Of a DNA stretch of 19,518 nt, positions 14,102 through 19,518 are shown piece after piece. The first letter of the stretch is position 1, and every line of letters starts with the position of its first letter. Under the pieces are notes generated by a model that was not told the DNA's origin, made no database searches, and was given only the letters and a program-made list of their open reading frames with translations. The DNA lies in contig PLWR01000562.1 of NCBI GenBank assembly GCA_003165615.1, positions 17,508 through 37,025 of the forward strand. The letters are read 5' to 3'. The position numbers and the translations under genes are program-made. Source of the DNA: Acidobacteriota bacterium (GTDB lineage: Bacteria > Acidobacteriota > Terriglobia > UBA7540).

Positions 14102-17100
14102 CTATCCCGAATACCCGATCGCCCGGAGTCGATCGTCAAAATCCGCCGGCAGTCCTGCCAGGGGCTTCCCTGCCAGACTGTCAGCATGTTTAACGAGGTT
14201 GAGAAGCAATCGATCCGCCGCGGGATGGCGGTCCAATTGGTCCAAAATCGGGAAGGTGTTCACGATGAAATGACCTTCACCAAAGCCATAGCGTGCTAGC
14301 AGTATCCCGGAAGCGTATCCGCCCTTGACCGGATACCCCGTGGCAAAAGCAGCAGCGATTACCTCCGCCGGCAGCTCCTGACCATCGAAAAGGTAATGAG
14401 GGATAACGGGCCCATAATAGTAGAAGTCCAAAATGCCTTTTCCCTGCAAGCCCTCGAAAACCGGGTGGGCTTTGGCGACGCATTCTTTGTGATAGAGCCA
14501 GTCGTTGAACGCATAGCAACGACCCTTTGTGGCCAACGGCAGCCACCCCACGGCATCCTTCTCCCGCTGAAATGCCTGTGGGGAAAGGAACACCACCACG
14601 CTGCCTTTTGCCGTACGCCGCGCCAGTTCCTTCCAATCTGCTGCATTGCCTGCGGTCTTCGACAGGTCACCGACTAGGATAATCTCCCGCCGCCCGGACG
14701 CCGTCCCGCGGAATTCCTCACAAGACGCTCCACGTGCCTTCAACCAGTTTTCCACCTCGGTGGGAACTCCCCAAAGGGTCACGGTTTGATTGAGGCGGGG
14801 CAAGGAAGCGGGATCGGTGAGGTGGAACTGCCACGACGATTCCGTAGCCGCGGCTCCCTGCTCGATAGAGACCGCTAACTCGTAGTCTCCTTCCGGCCCA
14901 CCCAGGGTAACCTCCTCCTCCATCACGGGAATCGCCAGCGGTCCATCCTCGCCCGGTGGCGGCGCGGTGACACGCACCGTAGCCGCCCGCTCCCAGGCTA
15001 TTCCCGCCGGACCGCAAATCCGAAGGCGCACCGGATACTCATCGGGGCGCAACACGTCTTCGTTGGCAAGCACGGCTTCCAGCTTCACCGGCCGGCCGGT
15101 ATAGTTGTGCGTCGGGTACACAAACAGGCACCAGCGCAGCGGGCACCAGCCATCCCGCATGGCGTCCATCACCCCCGGTTTCCAATCCCGCCAGAACCTC
15201 CAAACCCCTTCGCCGGTCAACCCGTGGTCCAACATTCCCGTCAGGTTGAATCCGCAATTCTTGGGATTCGAGCGGAGCACATTGAACCCCAGCAGTCGAT
15301 GGCGCGCACTGCGAATCTGGCTGTCGCGCAGAAGGAACTCGGGGAACGCAAACACGCCTTCCATGCCAAAGCGTTTCCAGTCTGAGGTGAACCTGTCGGC
15401 CATCGATTTCAAGAGGACATAGTCCTCCACGTCCGGACGAACGCCGAGTTGTTCATACATCCGCGCTTCGTGGATTACGTCCATCATGCTTCCAATGCCA
15501 TATTCAGATTGGAAAACCGGTTTGCTGTCGCCCTGTCCCAGTGTGCGCAGCTTGTGGTCCTCCTCCTGGCTCTCAGGCACCTTGGGATAGTGATGAACGT
15601 CTCCAGTCTTCCACCACCAATCATGAGCGTTGTGAACGGCGCCCACGGAAGGCGCCCAGGGGCCCTCGGTGCCCCAAACGTATTCCCACACACTGCTGCC
15701 GGGATTACTCACTGAACCGATGCTAAGAACGCCATCCCACCGGCCGCTGGAGAGCAGCACCAACCGGTCTTCATCCGCCTGGCGCGCGATCGGGAGCGCC
15801 GAAACTGCCGCGCGGAAAATCGGAGTGTCGTAGGTTTCGTTCAACATGCCAAACATGGCAATGCAAGGGTGATTGCGATCGCGCAACACCATTTCCCGGA
15901 CGGAGAAATCAAAACGCTCCTTCATCCTGGGGGAATCTGACAGCATCCACCCCGCCAGAGATTCTTCGTAAACCAGCAGCCCAATCTCATCGCACATATC
16001 CAGTTGATACGGGTGCGCCATGCCCGATATGAAGCGAACCATGTTAAAGCCTGAGGCCTTCGCGTACAACATGTCGAGGCGCAGAAAATCGGGGGCGCCG
16101 GGGGGTGGCAGCGTTTGGCTGACGGGACAATGATTGCCCGTGTGGGTGCTGCGCAGGAAGATCCTCTTCCCATTGAGCCGGAAGTACCCCTTCTCCACGC
16201 GAAAGTCTCGAAACCCCAGGCGCACAGAAGTTTCGTCAAACCCATCCACACCCTCGGCGGTGGCACGCACCGTCAACCGATAGAGGTACGGTTCGTCCAA
16301 GTCCCACAGCCGGTGGCCCTCCACGTGAAGTTGCGTCTCGATCAAAGTGTCTCCGGGCGGTACGTCCCGCTCCAAATGGCTTACCAACACGGTTTTTCCC
16401 GTGGTGGCCGGCGCCACAGAGAGCTGCAAATGAGCCTGCGTGCTGTTGCTTGTGGCGTTGCGGATGTTGGCATGCAGGCGGATATTCCCCGTCTTCCAAT
16501 CGGGGCGCACGTAGAGATTCTCAACTCGCACCGCGGGAGTCAACAACAGCTCGACAGATTCCACGATCCCCCCGTAATCGTAGCTGTTCCCCGGAGTGTA
16601 GCCAGCCAACACCTCATTACGGTGAGGGATTTCCTTCAACACATATCCATCGATGGGTGTGTCGCCGGGCTTCAGCACTCGCACCGCAAGCAGGTTGCTG
16701 GCCTGCGGCTTGATAGCGTCCGTGGCGTCCAGAACGAAAGGTGTTTCCGCACCCTCGTGGCTACCGATTGAGACACCGTTAACCCATACCTCTCCCAGGT
16801 AATCCACGGCGCCAAAACTTAACAGATAGCGCCCCTGTGCGTAGGGGTGCGCCGGCGGCGTAAACTCGCGCCAGTACCAGGCCACGCCGTGATACGCCGG
16901 AAAAACCTCCTGGACAATTCCCGGCACCCTGGCGGGCTTGGCCTCGGACGATGGCCGCGTGTACCATTTCTGCTCGCGCCCCACATTGTCCGGGTCAGTC
17001 ACCAAAAGCCAATTGCCATCGAGAAGGGTTACCGTGTTCGCAACCTGCAGGTTTTCGTCAGACCTGCGGTTCTCGCCCTTCCGATGCAGGCCGGCTGCCT

Positions 17101-17203
17101 CGCCATCGGCGGCCGTCGCCGTTGACGTCCCCGCATCCAAAATCACACCCGGAACGGCAATTCCAGCTTGAGTCACACCTTTTATGAAGCCTCGACGATC
17201 CAT
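14102..17203 (-). CDS. Tat-exported glycoside hydrolase family 2 protein
   Basis: A 1033-residue GH2 enzyme (retaining beta-galactosidase, beta-glucuronidase or beta-mannosidase family). The start at 17203 gives a twin-arginine signal (MDRRGFIK, then a hydrophobic stretch to about 25) and follows AGGGGGG. A longer upstream frame would run through a promoter and is rejected. The N-terminal sugar-binding jelly-roll is about 60-225 (YWREF, VWVNG), the immunoglobulin-like middle about 226-335, and the TIM barrel about 336-650. The acid/base is E456 in FGMLNE and the nucleophile E567 in QSEYG. After the barrel come a beta-sandwich (about 700-800) and an alpha/beta region (about 805-1010: EIILVGDLSK, VVVFLSPQAF, EGHFIVNTFP) reminiscent of glutamine-amidotransferase-like folds. 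It heads the run GH2-RhaT-SDR-SDR. The exact sugar cannot be assigned. Confidence 0.9.
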   Translation of the reverse strand: MDRRGFIKGVTQAGIAVPGVILDAGTSTATAADGEAAGLHRKGENRRSDENLQVANTVTLLDGNWLLVTDPDNVGREQKWYTRPSSEAKPARVPGIVQEVFPAYHGVAWYWREFTPPAHPYAQGRYLLSFGAVDYLGEVWVNGVSIGSHEGAETPFVLDATDAIKPQASNLLAVRVLKPGDTPIDGYVLKEIPHRNEVLAGYTPGNSYDYGGIVESVELLLTPAVRVENLYVRPDWKTGNIRLHANIRNATSNSTQAHLQLSVAPATTGKTVLVSHLERDVPPGDTLIETQLHVEGHRLWDLDEPYLYRLTVRATAEGVDGFDETSVRLGFRDFRVEKGYFRLNGKRIFLRSTHTGNHCPVSQTLPPPGAPDFLRLDMLYAKASGFNMVRFISGMAHPYQLDMCDEIGLLVYEESLAGWMLSDSPRMKERFDFSVREMVLRDRNHPCIAMFGMLNETYDTPIFRAAVSALPIARQADEDRLVLLSSGRWDGVLSIGSVSNPGSSVWEYVWGTEGPWAPSVGAVHNAHDWWWKTGDVHHYPKVPESQEEDHKLRTLGQGDSKPVFQSEYGIGSMMDVIHEARMYEQLGVRPDVEDYVLLKSMADRFTSDWKRFGMEGVFAFPEFLLRDSQIRSARHRLLGFNVLRSNPKNCGFNLTGMLDHGLTGEGVWRFWRDWKPGVMDAMRDGWCPLRWCLFVYPTHNYTGRPVKLEAVLANEDVLRPDEYPVRLRICGPAGIAWERAATVRVTAPPPGEDGPLAIPVMEEEVTLGGPEGDYELAVSIEQGAAATESSWQFHLTDPASLPRLNQTVTLWGVPTEVENWLKARGASCEEFRGTASGRREIILVGDLSKTAGNAADWKELARRTAKGSVVVFLSPQAFQREKDAVGWLPLATKGRCYAFNDWLYHKECVAKAHPVFEGLQGKGILDFYYYGPVIPHYLFDGQELPAEVIAAAFATGYPVKGGYASGILLARYGFGEGHFIVNTFPILDQLDRHPAADRLLLNLVKHADSLAGKPLAGLPADFDDRLRAIGYSG

Positions 17204-17263
17204 GCACCCCCCTGACGCCGGTGGAAGCCCGAAGCGGTCCACGACCCCGACTAAATGGCCGAA

Positions 17264-17292
17264 ATAATAGAATTGAACTCCCCCGGTTGCAA
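17264..17292 (-). promoter_or_regulatory. sigma70-like promoter of the GH2 gene
   Basis: On the minus strand TTGCAA (17292-17287) and TATTAT (17269-17264) are spaced by exactly 17 nt. Transcription would start near 17257, leaving a leader of about 54 nt before the ATG at 17203. This supports the shorter, Tat-signal start for GH2. The -35 box is directly abutted by tandem 15-bp repeats (17294-17323). Confidence 0.6.
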
Positions 17293-17293
17293 C

Positions 17294-17323
17294 ACATATA
17301 AATTCCCCACATATAAATTCCCC
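17294..17323 (-). promoter_or_regulatory. Two perfect 15-bp tandem repeats next to the GH2 -35 box
   Basis: The unit ACATATAAATTCCCC (plus strand) occurs twice without a gap at 17294-17308 and 17309-17323; on the transcribed strand it reads GGGGAATTTATATGT. The inner copy ends one base from the -35 hexamer. Such a direct repeat immediately upstream of -35 is the arrangement used by activators that bind direct repeats (for example AraC-type) and contact RNA polymerase. No regulator gene is in the window. Confidence 0.55.
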
Positions 17324-17470
17324 GCATTCCGTGGCGGGATGAATTGAATGTAATGCCTGGTCAGAAACCACCGCTATAGACCACGACGCCGATGGCTTCA
17401 CACCTTCGTCCCCCGGTGGAAAAAAGCGAGGGAAGGAGTTGTATAGCTTGCGGAACAACGCTCCAAAGCC

Positions 17471-17572
17471 GTCATCCTGAGCGCGGCGAAGGACGCCTGC
17501 ATTTAAATTTCATAGCAAATACAGCGGTCCTTCCTTCGCTACTTTCAGGACCGGGTTAACCGCCTCAGGATG
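17471..17572. repeat. Inverted copies of a GTCATCCTGAGCG-type repeat
   Basis: GTCATCCTGAGCG...GCGAAGGAC (17471-17494) is mirrored by GGTCCTTCCTTCGCT (17526-17540) and CTCAGGAT (17564-17571). The right copy is interrupted by about 20 bp (ACTTTCAGGACCGGGTTAAC). This motif is a widespread dispersed intergenic repeat in several bacterial groups (from memory). It lies upstream of the GH2 promoter, outside the predicted operator. Confidence 0.5.
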
Positions 17573-17604
17573 GCGGGGGCAGGGGTTTTTCCGCACGGTC
17601 TGTA

Positions 17605-17788
17605 GCCCTGCAAGGGGCGACGTTGGGCTTACGTTTGAACGAGGCGAGCTATTGAGAACCAGGAAAGGCCTGATACCAAGGTGAGTTTTCAAGAAGAGGT
17701 GTTGGTCTTCTTAAAGAAACGAGAGGTTAAGTATGACCTGCGCAATGTCTTTGCCTGAGGAGTTGCCAGATGCCGCCCCTACCGGGGC
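17605..17788 (+). mobile_element. Decayed IS200/IS605-like element
   Basis: A transposase C-terminal remnant (17639-17758) is flanked by small hairpins: GCCCTGCAAGGGGC at 17605-17618 on the left, and GCCCC-TACC-GGGGC at 17775-17788 on the right, 16 bp after the stop. IS200/IS605 elements have no inverted termini but carry subterminal hairpins, so this layout fits an internally deleted copy. The exact boundaries are unknown. Confidence 0.4.
17639..17758 (+). pseudogene. C-terminal fragment of IS200-like (Y1) transposase
   Basis: The reading frame ending at the TGA of 17756-17758 encodes about 39 residues, including IENQERPDTK and then VSFQEEVLVFLKKREVKYD, finishing RNVFA. This matches, from memory, the usual end of IS200/REP-associated tyrosine transposases: a YIxNQExHH stretch, then FQEEFxxFLKKHGxxYDERYV. 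The HUH motif and catalytic tyrosine domain are absent, and an in-frame stop at 17636-17638 closes the frame upstream, so it is a dead remnant. Such transposases can mobilise small palindromic repeats, which are abundant here. Confidence 0.55.
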
Positions 17789-17850
17789 TGACTATGCTCG
17801 AATGTCACCGGCATCCCCCGGCGGTTCGAAGCTGCAAAAAAATGGACAAT

Positions 17851-17932
17851 CTCACGCGAAGACGCAGACACTCGCAAAGAACAACCGCTTTTTTTCTTTC
17901 CACCCTCTGCGACTTTGCGCCTTGGCGTGAAA
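17851..17932. repeat. Imperfect inverted repeat of GCGAAGACGCA/GCGACTTTGCGCC type
   Basis: CTCACGCGAAGACGCAGACA (17851-17870), continuing to CGCAAAG (17873-17879), is imperfectly mirrored by CTGCGACTTTGCGCCTTGGC and GTGAAA up to 17932, with a T-rich loop at 17889-17899. This is the common dispersed family of iterated CTTTGCGNC units. It has no coding value, and short frames through it should be ignored. Confidence 0.5.
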
Positions 17933-18151
17933 TGCATTTGCTCGTCCTGGAATTATTTCACAGCTTCTGCTCGCGTGGGCCACAGGATGTCGCACCGATC
18001 AGAGCGGGGCTTTAGATGGTGCCAAAGCCGTGAGGTTAACACTTATGGGGCAGCGCCTCCGGAACACGCAAAAGTCGATACCGTCCTTGAGCAATCCGCC
18101 GTGGGGCGAGACCCAACCTTGCAGGGAAGATTCCGGGTGGTGGGGACACAA

Positions 18152-18565
18152 CTATTGGTGAATCCCGGCATTATGCGCCGCCGCCACCGCTGAGGGGACA
18201 CCTATGAACATAGGAATCAGTCGCTCAGCTTTGTGGTGGCCGCTCTTGTGCAACATATAGGCGATTCCTAATCCCGCCCCCACACTGGCAACTTTGAGGG
18301 AGATCAATGCCCCCTCAGACTTCATCAAAGGGTTTGCCTCGCTCGTCCCCGGAACTTGCAAAGCTCGGCGGGTGGTAGCGATGTCTGCCACCATGAGGAT
18401 GGCGCTGAGGGTATGCAGGGCAACATTTTGGCCATCGAGAAATCGGTGCACGGGGGGTGGGGCTTGAATCACCGCGGGGTCTGCCCCCCCAGCCTTCGCC
18501 CATGATGGAATCAAGGAGAGCCCCATTACCATTACCAGGATATGAGCTCGTTGTTTATACGCCAT
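18152..18565 (-). CDS. Small putative exported/membrane protein of unknown function
   Basis: A 137-residue protein. The start at 18565 is chosen for GGAGGAG five nt upstream; a longer 22-codon extension is open but lacks a ribosome-binding site. Residues 1-25 look like a signal peptide ending AKA-GG. Three further hydrophobic segments follow at about 48-64, 87-104 and 117-131. The middle has DIATTRRALQ and SEANPLMKS, a D-xx-TT...EANPL pattern like small membrane proteins of the DUF5658 type (tentative, from memory). A His-rich loop HKSGHHK is at 106-112. It is monocistronic, with repeat-rich DNA downstream. A -10-like TATAAA on the minus strand at 18666-18661 lies about 95 nt upstream. I cannot assign a function. 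Confidence 0.7.
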   Translation of the reverse strand: MAYKQRAHILVMVMGLSLIPSWAKAGGADPAVIQAPPPVHRFLDGQNVALHTLSAILMVADIATTRRALQVPGTSEANPLMKSEGALISLKVASVGAGLGIAYMLHKSGHHKAERLIPMFIGVPSAVAAAHNAGIHQ

Positions 18566-19297
18566 GTTCTCCTCCGGGATGAAATCGGCGGGACCCTGGG
18601 TGGAGACTTCTGCCTCCGCCCGGCCTCGCACGGTCTCGTGCGGTCAAAGGGGGGCCCGGCTTTATACCGGGCGATTGCGAAGAGTAACGATGTGAAGCGA
18701 CTCCGAAAGCGTGCCTTAGGACCCGGTCTGAGCAATGTTCGGGTAATGGGGGAAACCCGGGGGAAGAGGAAGATTCATGGCGACCCGGCATGTTCCAAGC
18801 GCCCGTCACGGCATGGCGCAGAACGGGACGCCGAGGTTCCATCCGAACTTGAGAATTGCGATCTCTTGCGGCCATAGCGCCTTCGGTGTGTGCGCATAGA
18901 GTTCTCATGCACACCCCCTATATCGGCGGTTAGGCTTCTTCGGGTGAGGGTGAATTTGCAGGGAGCAGAAGCAGGGGTTCGTTAACCCTGATTGCTTACA
19001 GGGCTGGGGAGAAGCGAGGACTTGCTGGCCGAGGAATTACTCGTAGGAGCGGGATTTCCGTGCGCATACACATGTGCTTTGGCATTTTCCGCATCTGTTC
19101 TTCTCCAATGGAAACGCGCCGGATGATCTGGCAGGCGATTTCTTCCCACAGAATTGTCCGGGCAATAAACCTGAATCGTAGCCGAGTGAGGTGAAGGAGG
19201 AACGTATTCTCAGTTAGAGTGCCTCCATCCCCATCGACCCCCGCCATCATACAACTCAACAATCTATATGCCAAACAGTGCGGATACCGGGTAGTGG

Positions 19298-19313
19298 TGT
19301 CAATTGCGGGACA
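19298..19313. promoter_or_regulatory. TGTC-N8-GACA dyad
   Basis: TGTC (19298-19301) and GACA (19310-19313) are spaced by eight bases and followed directly by a second TGACAC. Symmetric TGTC/GACA sites are typical of bound dimeric regulators. It lies about 150 bp upstream of the outward-facing promoter at 19464-19492, a distance compatible with an enhancer or operator, but no such regulator is in view. Confidence 0.3.
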
Positions 19314-19463
19314 CTGACACTCCAAAGTGCAGTCATTCTTGCCGTTGACATGTATTTCGTTTCGTGTTCGCTGATCCAGTCTGCTCGCCGAACTTCAACA
19401 GGAACTTTCCACTTTGCGCGAATGAGAATTTCACACTCTGCTGCGACCAAATCCAGAAAGTAA

Positions 19464-19492
19464 TTGGCAGGACCGCACCGATTGGGTATACT
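19464..19492 (+). promoter_or_regulatory. sigma70-like promoter facing out of the right edge
   Basis: TTGGCA (19464-19469) and TATACT (19487-19492) are spaced by exactly 17 nt, giving close matches to both consensus hexamers. Transcription would start near 19499 and read rightwards into a gene beyond the window. Confidence 0.5.
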
Positions 19493-19518
19493 CCTAATGC
19501 GGGGTGGAGCAGTCTGGT

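Larger units (their letters stand above)
18632..19518. other. Gene-free right end
   Basis: About 890 bp with no supported gene. Several open frames are seen on both strands, but none has a ribosome-binding site plus recognisable protein character. The region holds a GC-rich hairpin around CCCGG...CCGGG at 18655-18671 overlapping a possible TATAAA for the small membrane protein, the TGTC-N8-GACA dyad at 19298, and the edge promoter at 19464. Confidence 0.45.

Noticed and set aside
15256..15268. NPK in GH2 (residues 646-648) as the NxK motif of beta-glucuronidases
   Set aside because: It lies farther from the nucleophile than in glucuronidases and in a stretch (NCGFNLTG) common to many GH2 proteins, so it does not define the substrate.
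17204..17458. N-terminal extension of GH2 by 85 codons
   Set aside because: The extension covers the promoter and the 15-bp tandem repeats, whose translation gives a repeated GEFIC. A Tat signal and ribosome-binding site mark the ATG at 17203 instead.
17836..17932. CRISPR-like repeats in the iterated GCGAAGACGC region
   Set aside because: Units are irregular, inverted and without uniform spacers; this is a dispersed intergenic repeat.
18542..18877. Plus-strand 111-codon frame antisense to the small membrane gene start
   Set aside because: No ribosome-binding site or recognised domain. The frame covers the hairpin and upstream region of the opposite-strand gene.

Overview
The window (about 57-60% G+C by eye) looks like chromosomal DNA from an Acidobacteriota-type soil or sediment bacterium. 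This is an inference. It rests on the gene styles (an UpxY/NusG-like antiterminator ahead of polysaccharide genes, a TPR plus carbohydrate-binding protein paired with an O-antigen ligase, many short-chain dehydrogenases beside a RhaT-type transporter) and on many dispersed palindromic intergenic repeats. No rRNA, tRNA, CRISPR array or intact transposase was found.

Layout. Positions 1-586 hold no gene. Positions 587-4162 form a minus-strand surface-polysaccharide module, in transcription order: a NusG/UpxY-like antiterminator (3572-4162), a membrane-anchored TPR protein with a C-terminal carbohydrate-binding-like domain (1953-3362), and an O-antigen ligase/polymerase-like membrane protein (587-1915). 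A spacer (4163-4833) carries a 145-bp MITE-like element with near-perfect 23-bp terminal inverted repeats. Positions 4834-7900 hold the thiamine-diphosphate 2-oxo acid (or acetoin) dehydrogenase E1 beta and alpha genes and, 265 bp upstream, an SDR whose catalytic tyrosine codon reads phenylalanine. All three are on the minus strand. A divergent region with a good sigma70-like promoter precedes the plus-strand gene at 8324-10519, a secreted LamG-domain protein with a roughly 430-residue domain I do not recognise.

Positions 10963-17203 are a minus-strand carbohydrate-use block, in transcription order: a Tat-exported GH2 glycoside hydrolase (14102-17203), a RhaT-family sugar/proton symporter (12802-13860), a KduD-like SDR (11939-12685) and a second SDR (10963-11805). 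Each of the three spacers contains a palindromic repeat element, which suggests structured intercistronic mRNA. The GH2 gene has a TTGCAA-N17-TATTAT promoter directly abutted by two perfect 15-bp tandem repeats, a likely operator. The remainder (17204-19518) is repeat-rich: a decayed IS200/IS605-like transposase tail, inverted-repeat elements, a small putative secreted/membrane protein (18152-18565), and an outward-facing promoter at the right edge.

Working model (inference): the right half encodes scavenging of a deoxy-sugar and/or uronate-containing glycan. Exported LamG and GH2 proteins bind and cleave it, RhaT imports the released sugar, SDRs oxidise or reduce the sugar or sugar acid, and the E1 pair acts on a downstream 2-oxo acid or acetoin. 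The left half makes a surface polysaccharide under an antiterminator. The least explained protein is the LamG fusion. The clearest odd details are the Tyr-to-Phe SDR, the operator-like repeats ahead of GH2, and the palindromes in every spacer of the GH2-RhaT-SDR-SDR block.
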